From contig PHBH01000003.1 of assembly GCA_002840535.1 (NCBI GenBank), positions 124,001 through 188,000 of the forward strand: DNA of 64,000 bases. Direction: 5' to 3'. A program made the translations under genes and the position numbers. The DNA is from Deltaproteobacteria bacterium HGW-Deltaproteobacteria-15 (GTDB taxonomy: Bacteria > Desulfobacterota > DSM-4660 > Desulfatiglandales > HGW-15). Positions 7,119 through 15,069 of the stretch are shown here, piece by piece. Positions within the stretch are counted from its first letter, which is position 1; each line of letters opens with the position of its first letter. The notes beneath the pieces were generated by a model, which made no database searches, was not told where the DNA came from, and saw only the letters and a list, made by a program, of their open reading frames with translations.

Positions 7119-8825
7119 TTGAGAGTCTCTACCAGATCGCCAAGCTACTTGGTCCGAAACCCATACTCGTATTGCTTCAGGCTAAGCGTTCCGAGGGACA
7201 TTAACAGGGTCATAGGCAGGACAGAGTTAAGGTTGTCTCTCAGGACTGGCTCTCTGAGAGAAGCGAAGTCCAGGGGCAGAATTCTAGCTGCCGTTTTCGG
7301 GCAGTTGTTTACGAGGGTCAGGAGAATGAGAGAGGAAGGTTTATCAGAACACACTATCAAGGATTTGGCCAATAAGTATCGGGCAAACGCTTACAGGTCA
7401 TTCCTTGATTCTGAACTGTCGATCTTTGGACCGCATCAGCTTGAAGCAGCGACCCCACACGAACAAGCAACTGATGGTTTCCTTCAGGAGAACGCAGAGG
7501 CAACAAGGGAGTTGCAGCTTCAACTATACACTGATGATTATGGGGACAAGTGTATCGAGAGTAATGTTGCAGAAGCACTTCGGGAAAGAGGAATCAAAGA
7601 GATCAAGAAAGGGTCACCCGACTGGAAAAGGCTCTATCGGGAATTCCTACGGGCTGAACTGAGAATCTTTGAGATGTTCAAGAAGTGCTACTTGGGGGAT
7701 TTTTCTTCTATTGAAGAGCTAGCGGATCTTGAGAAAGGGAAAGGGGATTCATCCACATTGCTCAACAAGGTTATCGAGAACTATTGGGCTGAGAATGAAA
7801 GCGCAGGAAATTGGGCGGATAGAACCAAGAACGATTATCAAACGAGCACCAATCTAATCAAAAGAATTCTCGGTAATGCCCCTATCCACCATATTGATTA
7901 CCAAGTAATGAGAGACTTCAAAGAAACCCTTTCAAAGCTACCTGCATTTCTGAATGCTGAAAGATATCGAGGCAAATCAATAAACGAAATTCTCAAAATG
8001 AAAATTGAGAAACGGTTGTCTATTTCAACAATAAACAAGCACCTGATATTTGCAATCGGCCTTTTCAATTATGCAGTCAGTAATAAATACATTGAGAAGA
8101 ATCCAGCAGTGGGATTATTGATCCCGCAAAAGAAGAAAGGCAAAAGGAGAGAAGCGTTTAGTCATGATGATTTGGTTAAGATATTTTGTTCAGAGGAGTA
8201 CATCAACGATAGGCATAATAGACCATATAAGTTTTGGTTGCCAATTCTTGGCTTGTTTACGGGTTGCAGAATTGAAGAGCTATGTCAGTTGTATATTGAA
8301 AACGTAAAGGAAGATGATGGGATTTGGTTTCTGGACATAAGTGAGGAAGTCTATGAGAATGAAGAAGGTGGTAGTGTAATACGGAAGGTGAAGACTCAGC
8401 AGTCAAACCGTTTGGTCCCATTGCATCCTGTGCTTGTTATGTTGCAGTTCCCTGAATACGTGAAGAGCTTAAAAGAGAACGGACATGAAAGGGTTTTCCC
8501 TGAACTGAATAAGATACAACACCGATATTCTCACCATCCATCGCAATGGTTTAGTACATTCAGGAAGAAATGTGGAATAACGGAGAAGAAAAAAACTTTC
8601 TATTCATTCAGGCATACGTTCATAACCCATTTGGTCTTAAAGCAGGTAGGTGAGAGAATGCGGCATCAGGTTGAGGGACATTTACTCAATGATATAACGC
8701 AAGAATATACGGGCACGAATATTTTTACACCAAAGGAAATCTATAACGGGGTAATTTTGAAGGTTGACTACGGCATCGACCTTTACCACTTGAAGCGGAG
8801 CAAATGGTGCGGAAAGGGAAAGTGA
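7119..8825 (+). CDS. int: tyrosine recombinase / integrase
   Basis: 568 residues from TTG 7119, which has AAGGGGGA upstream; the reading from TTG 7047 lacks a site. The N-terminus (SYLVRNPYSYCFRLSVP, then a Leu/Arg-rich helix) resembles the DUF6538 arm-binding domain of large tRNA-targeting integrases. A core-binding domain follows at about residues 210-340. The catalytic domain shows Arg384 in GCRIEEL, YSFRHTF with Arg498, EGHL with His521 and Tyr530 in EYTG. The first His of the usual HxxR box is Tyr here. The enzyme catalyses insertion and excision at the tRNA-Leu 3' end; the gene lies just inside attL. Function is confident, the exact start less so. Confidence 0.9.
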   Translation: MRVSTRSPSYLVRNPYSYCFRLSVPRDINRVIGRTELRLSLRTGSLREAKSRGRILAAVFGQLFTRVRRMREEGLSEHTIKDLANKYRANAYRSFLDSELSIFGPHQLEAATPHEQATDGFLQENAEATRELQLQLYTDDYGDKCIESNVAEALRERGIKEIKKGSPDWKRLYREFLRAELRIFEMFKKCYLGDFSSIEELADLEKGKGDSSTLLNKVIENYWAENESAGNWADRTKNDYQTSTNLIKRILGNAPIHHIDYQVMRDFKETLSKLPAFLNAERYRGKSINEILKMKIEKRLSISTINKHLIFAIGLFNYAVSNKYIEKNPAVGLLIPQKKKGKRREAFSHDDLVKIFCSEEYINDRHNRPYKFWLPILGLFTGCRIEELCQLYIENVKEDDGIWFLDISEEVYENEEGGSVIRKVKTQQSNRLVPLHPVLVMLQFPEYVKSLKENGHERVFPELNKIQHRYSHHPSQWFSTFRKKCGITEKKKTFYSFRHTFITHLVLKQVGERMRHQVEGHLLNDITQEYTGTNIFTPKEIYNGVILKVDYGIDLYHLKRSKWCGKGK

Positions 8826-9304
8826 AATCTAGCTTGTGGACCTGTCAACTTTACCCTGAAAATGACGGTTTTAAACCGTGAAAATCGACCTGAAAAACGA
8901 CGATCTCCCTTCAGCCTATAGCTAGATATGGGGTAGCTTCAAAGGTGCTGAAAAATTTCATCTTGCCTTATTATATGACAAGGGTTAGCCATGCCGAGAA
9001 CCCCCTGTACCCCCATGGCGCACGTGCCCCCCATCCCTTCATTTTTATCTTCTCAATTCCATCATGCCTTTTTTCAGGTTGTCTCTCCTGATCCGTTCCC
9101 CGAACTATAGCAGTATGAGGGATCGGAGTCATGCCGGTAAGATCTCCTATCCTGAAAGGCTGTAGCTATATCGCTTCCTCCCTAGAACCCTGTTGGAAGT
9201 GTAGATTTATTACGCATTCTCAAGAATGGGTAATATGTTCCTTTACAAGTCACTGAAACTGTGATAAAAGGCATTCCTATAATCAATTCGGAAGGGAGAC
9301 TGAA
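8826..9304. other. 479-base intergenic region upstream of serine recombinase
   Basis: No credible ORF on either strand. It contains the imperfect inverted repeat at 9209-9234 and a C-rich stretch around 9000-9036. It probably holds the promoter of the serine recombinase and may hold a recombination site for it, but I cannot point to one. Confidence 0.4.
9209..9234. promoter_or_regulatory. inverted repeat upstream of serine recombinase
   Basis: ATTACGCATTC (9209-9219) and GAATGGGTAAT (9224-9234) match as reverse complements at 10 of 11 positions around a TCAA loop. It ends 70 bases before the recombinase start. Candidate operator or recombinase binding site. Confidence 0.4.
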
Positions 9305-9991
9305 ATGAAGGCAAAGGCATATGGTTATCTGAGGGTTTCGGGGAAGGGACAGCTTGAGGGTCACGGATTAGATCGGCAACAGGAAACGATAGAAGGTTAT
9401 GCCAAAAAAGCAGGATATGAAATCGCCGAATGGTTCAGGGAAGAAGGTGTATCAGGAACATCGGATGAAGGAGACCGGCCAGCGTTTCAAGCTATGGTAG
9501 CTGCCATCCTAAAAGATGGTGTTAGGACGGTGATAGTGGAAGGTCTCGACCGCTTAGCACGGGAGTATCGGATACAGGAAACGCTGATGATCTATCTTGC
9601 TTCCAAAGAGATCAACCTGATTGTAGCGAGAACGGAGGAGAACGTAACGGAGGCTGTTCAGGCAGATCCAATGCGAAAAGCTCTCGTACAGATCCAGGGG
9701 ATCTTCAGCGAGCTTGAAAAATCCCTCCTTGTTAAGAAACTCAGGAACGCTAGAGAGAAGGTCAAATTGGAAAAAGGTAAGTGCGAGGGCGCTAAAGGGT
9801 ACAATGAAGTCAATCCAGATCTGGTGAAGGAGATAAGAAAACTCAGGAGAACACCGAAGGACGGAACGAGAAGAAAGACCAACAAAGAGATAGCTGCTAT
9901 CCTAAATGACAGGGGAGAGAAAACCAGAAAGAGAAAAGAGTTTACCGGTCAGATTATAGCTAGCATCCTTTGTCGGTGCAAGGGCGGCTGA
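9305..9991 (+). CDS. serine recombinase (resolvase/invertase family)
   Basis: 228 residues, ATG 9305 with GGGAG upstream. The N-terminal resolvase domain begins AYGYLRVSGKGQ, where the Ser is the nucleophile. The conserved EEGVSGTSD and VEGLDRLAREYR stretches follow, the latter holding the catalytic arginine. A long helix (about residues 125-155) leads to a C-terminal region with TNKEIAAILNDRG, a helix-turn-helix for site binding. The size fits small resolvases and is far below large phage serine integrases. Within an element that already has a tyrosine integrase it may resolve multimers or act in a second recombination step. It converges on the polymerase-like gene, 170 bases away. Confidence 0.88.
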   Translation: MKAKAYGYLRVSGKGQLEGHGLDRQQETIEGYAKKAGYEIAEWFREEGVSGTSDEGDRPAFQAMVAAILKDGVRTVIVEGLDRLAREYRIQETLMIYLASKEINLIVARTEENVTEAVQADPMRKALVQIQGIFSELEKSLLVKKLRNAREKVKLEKGKCEGAKGYNEVNPDLVKEIRKLRRTPKDGTRRKTNKEIAAILNDRGEKTRKRKEFTGQIIASILCRCKGG

Positions 9992-10161
9992 AAGCCCCCA
10001 TGGCCGGTTATTAGGTCTTGAAAAAAAGCATACAACTATCTGTGAAGGGCTATGTATCCTATTGGCTATCATGTTGATAAAAGAAAACATGATTCCAAAG
10101 CGCGATTCCCGCAAAGCATTAAGTTAACATATCCTAACTTATTGCAATGGCCTAACCTTCT

Positions 10162-11841
10162 TCATTTGTTGGTTAAATTTGAATCCCTAGACGTAAGTTG
10201 TTCTTTGTGCAGGTTTCTGTATGCATTCAGGAGATTATAATAAGTCTGGTATTGCCCTTGCCACCGCTCAAGCTGGTCTGATGCTAGTACAGGGGGTATC
10301 ACTCGGAATAGGCGGATCATTGACAGCTTTTTCTCATTCTCAGGCAAGTTCACGCCTTTGGTCTTGGCCTTTTCTTCCATTGACCGATACTTAATGTCCA
10401 CCTTAATATTCGCGGCAAAGACTTCACGGAAAGCAGCGTCCATTATCTCCCATAGCTCTTCTTCCAAATGCCAAGGCACTATAAAGCTATCGTGAACAGG
10501 AAGGGCAACACCGCTAAAGCGAAGCATGATTTTTTCAGCAATAACCGAATCCCAATACTGAAGGTCGATACCTGCACCGGAATTGAAATACTTCTTAATG
10601 GGCTTGTGCTTCTCTTCAAAGGCATCCATCAAGGGATATACATACTCTGCTGACACCTTTGGAATCTCCGAGGGAATGGCAAGCCCTTGCTCCTTGACCT
10701 CATCCCTCAATGCTAGTATCGTTGATTTCCTGCTCTTTGAATTGACCATCATCAGGAGCATGGTCTTTACGAATTTTCTAAACACGGGATCATTTGAGTA
10801 ACCGTCTATCCAGTATAAATCCTCTTTTGGAGGTTCTAACTTTTCCCAAGCGTACAAGATGCTAGGATGGAGTGCGGAGTAATCTAGCTCCACAACATAC
10901 TGACCATTGATTCTGATCTTGTCCCGGTATTCCCGTGGAACTCTTTGCCACCACCCACCGTAAAATCTACCTCCTTGTGACCACGAGAAGTTGTTAAAGA
11001 CACGGTGAAGCTGTGTCTGCGTGAAGTCAATAGATCCACCCTTTCGTTTCTCTGAGTCGGGATGGGACTTCAGATTGGCATTGAGCAAGGCTAGCTTTTT
11101 ATCGGTGATGTAAAGGAGGATCGGTGTTCTTCTTAGTCTTTCGTTTATCACTAGCAGGTTGGTCTTCATGCGGAGAGGTTCAAGGGTATCGAGGTACTGT
11201 ATAATCCTCCCTCTTTTCTCTTTGTCTTTTACGATCTTCAGCTTGCCTCTAACTTTCGTTCTTTTCTCTATAACCCTCTTTATATCCCTTAAGATCAAAA
11301 CATTATCGCCAAGATCCCGTTGGATCATGGGAAGAGCAACCTTGCTCTCCTTGATAGCTATTTCCATAAGGCTTGCTGTTGCTCTCATGCGGGATATCTT
11401 TTTAGCATCACTGAATTGAAATCCTCTCTTGTGTTCAATGTACTTATGTGATATCAGAAAAGGGACAATCTTCTGCACTAAGTATCGGTATTTCAATCCA
11501 AGCTTGTGGTAATGACCGCCACGCCGGTAAGGTTTTGTGCTTCTATGATACGCTACCCACTTCGTGGGATCGGAGAAGTAGGAAACACAAAGATTGAGAA
11601 GGACAATCCGAAGGTTTGCCCTTAGATCGGATCTGTATGTGGATTGCTTGGGGACTAAGCCTTCGGCTTCCATTTGCTGGAAGATTATTTTGATGTATTG
11701 CTTTACTTCAGCGTGATCTGTCACGCGATAGATATTCAGAAATGTGAAGTTAGCTAGCTGAGCCGCTACGCGGCTACTATCTTCGGATCTGTTTATCTTT
11801 GGTAGACCTGCGGGTCTACCTCTCTTCCTAGGTTTAGTCAT
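10162..11841 (-). CDS. family-A-polymerase-like protein, copy 2
   Basis: 559 residues, start ATG at 11841. The first 20 residues are basic (RKRGRPAGLPK resembles an AT-hook). Residues about 75-160 form a domain shared with copy 1 at 4363-6048: a Leu-Asn-Leu helix, then HYHKLGLKYRY, then FQFSDAKKISRMRA. The catalytic-looking domain follows GGRFYGG (290-296). Motif A is VELDYSALHP with Asp320; motif B is Arg355-x3-Lys359-x7-Asn367-Ser; motif C is LPVHDSF with Asp451. Spacing and order fit family A polymerases. Motif C HDS is as in T7 RNA polymerase rather than HDE of DNA polymerase I. The motif A glutamate is His325 and the motif B Tyr-Gly is Asn-Ser. About 100 residues follow motif C. It is the only candidate replication or nucleotide-polymerising gene of this element. 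Activity is inferred, not shown. Confidence 0.65.
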   Translation of the reverse strand: MTKPRKRGRPAGLPKINRSEDSSRVAAQLANFTFLNIYRVTDHAEVKQYIKIIFQQMEAEGLVPKQSTYRSDLRANLRIVLLNLCVSYFSDPTKWVAYHRSTKPYRRGGHYHKLGLKYRYLVQKIVPFLISHKYIEHKRGFQFSDAKKISRMRATASLMEIAIKESKVALPMIQRDLGDNVLILRDIKRVIEKRTKVRGKLKIVKDKEKRGRIIQYLDTLEPLRMKTNLLVINERLRRTPILLYITDKKLALLNANLKSHPDSEKRKGGSIDFTQTQLHRVFNNFSWSQGGRFYGGWWQRVPREYRDKIRINGQYVVELDYSALHPSILYAWEKLEPPKEDLYWIDGYSNDPVFRKFVKTMLLMMVNSKSRKSTILALRDEVKEQGLAIPSEIPKVSAEYVYPLMDAFEEKHKPIKKYFNSGAGIDLQYWDSVIAEKIMLRFSGVALPVHDSFIVPWHLEEELWEIMDAAFREVFAANIKVDIKYRSMEEKAKTKGVNLPENEKKLSMIRLFRVIPPVLASDQLERWQGQYQTYYNLLNAYRNLHKEQLTSRDSNLTNK

Positions 11842-11901
11842 AGTAAATATAACTTTCTAGCTAGTAGCTATCTAGGGGATTAGATCATAATGGAGTAGTA
11901 T

Positions 11902-11922
11902 TTCTCCCCTGGAGGGGGAGAA
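11902..11922. promoter_or_regulatory. perfect 8-bp hairpin
   Basis: TTCTCCCC (11902-11909) pairs with GGGGAGAA (11915-11922) over a 5-base loop. It lies 60 bases upstream of the polymerase-like gene start and is not followed by a T-run on either strand that would make a clear terminator. Confidence 0.45.
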
Positions 11923-11935
11923 TAGAGACTCGTAT

Positions 11936-11985
11936 CCTTTTTCTCTCTTCTATCTCTCTCTCTCACTCTCTCTCTTTCTCTCCCT
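11936..11985. repeat. polypyrimidine (TC-rich) tract
   Basis: About 50 bases almost free of purines on the plus strand, mostly TC dinucleotides, hence a GA tract upstream of the minus-strand polymerase-like gene. Such tracts can form triplex DNA, ease unwinding or vary in length by slippage. Confidence 0.6.
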
Positions 11986-12429
11986 GATACCCATTACGGT
12001 TGCAACATCCCATATCCCTCCGTGATTCTTGCAGGATCAAGATGAAATTAGAGGATTTATTACCGTAGAAGAGACCAAGCCCTGGTTTGGCCAATCTTGA
12101 ATTTTCAAAGATCAGTGCGAGATCCAGAAGGGAATGAAAGCGGTTTGCAGCGGAGAGCAAGCGAGAGTTCCAAGTGCAGTTCGGTACGGGCCAATGAAGC
12201 GGTCCAGGTATGCCGACAGGGTATCTGTTCCATTCCGCCTTGTCAAGTAAATGTCGGAAATCACGACGTTATCGGAAGCGAGAAGAATTTCCACAGTCGG
12301 ACAGGGGGCATAGAAAAATCCGGCAAAGGGTCTGCTTTATGCGGTGACGGTTTTCATTGCGTCCTCGGCAGACGTAGAGTAAATACGTATGCGAGTAATC
12401 AAGCTAGGTATGCTCTTGGAGGTTCTCTC

Positions 12430-12951
12430 ATGGCACTCTTTGCCCTTGAAGTCATCGAAGATGAAGATGTCCTTCCCTCTGACAGGCCCGGAAGGGCTTA
12501 CATCACAGAGAGCGATTATGATGATTTCATAAGCCTAGCTCTTGAGCTTGATAGGTGGGACGATGTGGAGCGGAGTTCTATTGTTGACTGTGACGAGTGC
12601 TGTTCTTTCCTGACTGATGTATATACATTCCTGCTAGCTGTTGAATCCGTCCTAGATCATCTCGACAGTGCGGACATGGTTTCAGAATGGCAACTATGGA
12701 GTGACCTCTATGGCAGACTTGAGTGTATCAAGGAAAGGATGTACGAGGATTATGGATTTGTAGACCAATGGCCACAGGAGGTAGCTATAGTCTTTGATCC
12801 TGACTGCTCTTGTAATAATTTTTTCGTTGGGAAGCAAGAGCCAGCGGTAGATTCCGAAGATGATGACTTCGTGAGAGAACCAAGTCACGAGCTTGTAAAG
12901 GAACGAGGGGATAAGGTTTCAATTTATGTAGAGCCGAGGAAGTTGGGTTAG
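12430..12951 (+). CDS. strongly acidic hypothetical protein
   Basis: 173 residues from ATG 12430, preceded by GGAGGT at 12418-12423; the much longer upstream reading is rejected on composition. By my count the first 127 residues hold 33 Asp/Glu against 7 Arg/Lys, with several Cys and Trp. The C-terminal 40 residues are also charged. Such composition is seen in DNA-mimic proteins (antirestriction ArdA, Ocr and others) but also in unrelated proteins, so this is only a hypothesis. It is transcribed away from the polymerase-like gene and towards the membrane protein gene. I do not recognise the family. Confidence 0.55.
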   Translation: MALFALEVIEDEDVLPSDRPGRAYITESDYDDFISLALELDRWDDVERSSIVDCDECCSFLTDVYTFLLAVESVLDHLDSADMVSEWQLWSDLYGRLECIKERMYEDYGFVDQWPQEVAIVFDPDCSCNNFFVGKQEPAVDSEDDDFVREPSHELVKERGDKVSIYVEPRKLG

Positions 12952-13010
12952 GCAATTTGGCATGTTCCTGAGAAATGATTGGCAATGCCTCTTCTCAAGT
13001 TGCGATCCTT

Positions 13011-13958
13011 TCAGTCAGACCCCATAACTTCTGCAACGCATTTAAATGCTGAAACACCTAGCATTGTGAGCTGATCCTTCTCATCAATTAAAGGAGGATA
13101 TTGTAAGCCAGTAAGAGCCCCTCCATTAAGACCATTTATTTGAAAATATTTGTTCTGGCGTATATCTTTTGGAACGCCAGCGAATGCCTGAATTAATTCA
13201 TCTGGCCTTGCTTTTTGTACGTTTGCGATCCCAAGTATGTCACTGACTATATCTCTGACTATTTCTCTTCTCCCTTCTGAAAGGTCGAGCGCCGCAAGGT
13301 CTGAATACTTAGATTTCAGTTCATCGTATTTTTCATGAAAGAAGATGTCTAGTGTTGGACTTACGTTTATCCATTTACGATGAGTTCTATCGCTTAAAAT
13401 GTACCTCATTTCTTCAGTCATAAATTCGGACAAACCGTCACCATAATATTGAATTTTAATTCTGAGGTCAGCTTTGGCCATTTTGTTATTTGAAGGAGAG
13501 ACTCTTGTTAGTCCAAATACTAAATCTGCACCGGGATAAACTGATGCTTTCTTAACGGGGGTTTGACTCAAATTCCACACGATGAAGTCTTTTCCATATG
13601 AAATGTTAGAAATTGTTAGCACTAGCACGTCTCGTGCGGGCAATTTCCCAGAATTAGTTAAAACAAATGAGCAACTATATGGATCAGACAAGTCATTATT
13701 GTTTGCGGGTATAACTTGTTTTATGTATACAACTGGTTTATGGTTTAGCAACATATCTTTACTTTGTAAGGTTACGGATTGGATTTGGGAATTCAGGCTA
13801 TCAGTCTGTAGTTTGATCGAAGCAGCTTGTTGATCTATGCTCTTTGCAACTAAATTGATATTTTGAATGAACTTATGAAAGTTCACAGCAGCTAATAAAA
13901 CAAGGGCGAATGTTAGCACAGCGAGTGTGAAAGTAGACCATGCAGTTAAGGCTTCCAT
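13011..13958 (-). CDS. single-pass membrane protein with coiled-coil and beta domain
   Basis: 315 residues from ATG 13958, which has TAGGAG 10 bases upstream; the longer reading to 14069 has no such site. Residues about 8-30 form one transmembrane helix, followed by a short Gln/Ser-rich coiled coil (INLVAKSIDQQAASIKL). A beta-rich domain with a NSGKLPARDV motif follows, then a helical C-terminal region. This layout occurs in many element-borne cargo proteins of unknown role. It converges with the acidic-protein gene, 59 bases apart. No catalytic motif seen. Confidence 0.55.
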   Translation of the reverse strand: MEALTAWSTFTLAVLTFALVLLAAVNFHKFIQNINLVAKSIDQQAASIKLQTDSLNSQIQSVTLQSKDMLLNHKPVVYIKQVIPANNNDLSDPYSCSFVLTNSGKLPARDVLVLTISNISYGKDFIVWNLSQTPVKKASVYPGADLVFGLTRVSPSNNKMAKADLRIKIQYYGDGLSEFMTEEMRYILSDRTHRKWINVSPTLDIFFHEKYDELKSKYSDLAALDLSEGRREIVRDIVSDILGIANVQKARPDELIQAFAGVPKDIRQNKYFQINGLNGGALTGLQYPPLIDEKDQLTMLGVSAFKCVAEVMGSD

Positions 13959-14140
13959 TTTGGGCTTTACTCCTAATTTGTCAAACTTGCTTGCCATGAC
14001 CAGCGTCACTATGTATTTTGCAGTTCCTTCTTTATTCGCTAACCATAATTTATCGCCCAAGCACAACAAGCCCCACCTCGTTAGCTAGCGAAAATGGGGC
14101 TTGCCTCTTCAATCATATGTCATCCCTTGTTAAGGGTTGA

Positions 14141-14347
14141 TCATAGCTCTGTAGATAAATCTAATGTAGTTGCGGTAGCAGTCGTTGCAGCGTTCACAGT
14201 CAGATGCGGCGGTCCGGCTATGTATTCGAAGTGGAAATGGTCATGGTCTATTGCTTCCGAGCATTCTTCATGCCCTAAAGGACATTCGAAAACTAAGAAG
14301 GCAGTGATCAGTCCGTATCTTAGGCATTTTCTACAGACGGGATTCAT
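14141..14347 (-). CDS. small Cys/His-rich protein
   Basis: 68 residues from ATG 14347, behind AAGGAGG. CRKC at residues 5-8 and CPLGHEEC further on, plus a HDHFHF cluster, suggest a zinc-binding fold. The tail is Ala/Thr-rich. It is the last gene before the right end of the element and reads in the same direction as the membrane protein gene. Confidence 0.5.
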   Translation of the reverse strand: MNPVCRKCLRYGLITAFLVFECPLGHEECSEAIDHDHFHFEYIAGPPHLTVNAATTATATTLDLSTEL

Positions 14348-14365
14348 CGTTTTTTCCTCCTTCAA

Positions 14366-14662
14366 ACTTTGGCCCTTTTATCAATATATAGTATGTGAGT
14401 CAAGTTAAATCACAAAATGAAGCGTTTTGACTGAATTCTTGAAAGAAATTCATCTCTAGCATCATCTATTCAGGGGGCAACTGGGTCAAAGACCCCTATG
14501 CCACCCCTATAGCTTACTTGAATTCTCTCTTGACCTATCCTCTGAGGTGTGAGAAGGTCCAAAAAGCTTACACAAATTGGACAAAAGTAGTAGTGAGTTG
14601 ATCTGTAGAAAAGGCTTTAGAAACAGTGACTTGGCCGAGGTTGCAAGGACGTGTTTTTCTTT
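14366..14662. other. noncoding right end of the element
   Basis: About 300 bases with no ORF that looks like protein and no clear repeat apart from the attachment site that follows. It probably holds integrase arm-binding sites, which I cannot identify by eye. Confidence 0.4.
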
Positions 14663-14677
14663 TCCGACCTCCGGCAC
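14663..14677. repeat. right attachment site (attR)
   Basis: Second copy of the 15-bp tRNA-Leu 3' end. Here it continues as CCA at 14677-14679, the original encoded 3' end of the tRNA. Confidence 0.85.
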
Positions 14678-14713
14678 CACATCAAGATCCAAGGTGATCC
14701 AATAGTGTTGCGA

Positions 14714-14746
14714 AACCCGCGTCCCGCAAGGGATTGCGGGTTTTTT
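14714..14746 (+). terminator. displaced original terminator of tRNA-Leu
   Basis: ACCCGC, TCCC, a GCAA loop, GGGA and GCGGGT form a two-part stem followed by six T. It starts about 35 bases beyond the orphaned CCA at attR, so it is most simply the terminator the tRNA used before the element inserted. Confidence 0.7.
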
Positions 14747-14754
14747 GTTGTCCA

Positions 14755-15009
14755 ATGCTGTCCGGCGACCCAGTCACCAAACTGGCCATGCTCATCGTAC
14801 TAACTTTCGTCCGAACTGGAGAGCTGCGGGGCGCTCGTTGGGAGGAACTCGATGCCGATCAGGGGGAGTAGCGCATTCCGGCAGAGCGTATGAAGATGAG
14901 ATCCGCGCACATCGTCCCTTTGTCGCCTCAAGCCTTGGCCGTAATCGAAGAATTGAAACCGCTGACCGGGGAAGCGGGTCTCTGTCAGCCTGCGAACGGA
15001 ATACCTTAG
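14755..15009 (+). pseudogene. remnant of an older P4-type tyrosine integrase
   Basis: Translation from 14755 gives the catalytic-domain part of a P4-type integrase: LTFVRTGELRGARWEELD with the first catalytic Arg, then after an in-frame TAG replacing the usual Trp, RIPAERMKMR and HIVPLSPQALAVIEELKP. It ends at TAG 15007-15009 without the His-Arg and Tyr boxes. Both ends and one codon are broken, so it is dead. Its place just downstream of the original tRNA end shows that another element once used the same site. Confidence 0.8.
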
Positions 15010-15069
15010 CTCCTTTCCGAAATTATTGCTCTTTAGACATCTTAGGCATAAATTAGCCCCCGTTTTCAA

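Larger units (their letters stand above)
11842..12429. other. 588-base divergent intergenic region with hairpin and polypyrimidine tract
   Basis: Separates the divergent polymerase-like and acidic-protein genes. It holds the hairpin at 11902-11922 and the (TC)-rich tract at 11936-11985. The ORF that runs through 12097-12429 has non-protein-like composition and I reject it as coding. Promoters for both genes must lie here. An origin of replication is possible but not shown. Confidence 0.45.
6931..14677. mobile_element. integrated element in tRNA-Leu, about 7.7 kb
   Basis: Bounded by a 15-bp direct repeat of the tRNA-Leu 3' end (6931-6945 and 14663-14677). The integrase gene lies next to the tRNA end, as is usual for tRNA-targeting elements. 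Contents: tyrosine integrase, serine recombinase, polymerase-like protein, acidic protein, membrane protein and small zinc-ribbon protein. No relaxase, type IV secretion, capsid, terminase, helicase or Rep gene is visible, so it would move as a satellite or by mobilisation. Its DNA is visibly AT-richer than the chromosome downstream. Confidence 0.82.

Noticed and set aside
12097..12429. Upstream extension of the acidic protein
   Set aside because: Different composition (Cys, Ser, Arg-rich) and no ribosome binding site; GGAGGT before 12430 decides the start.
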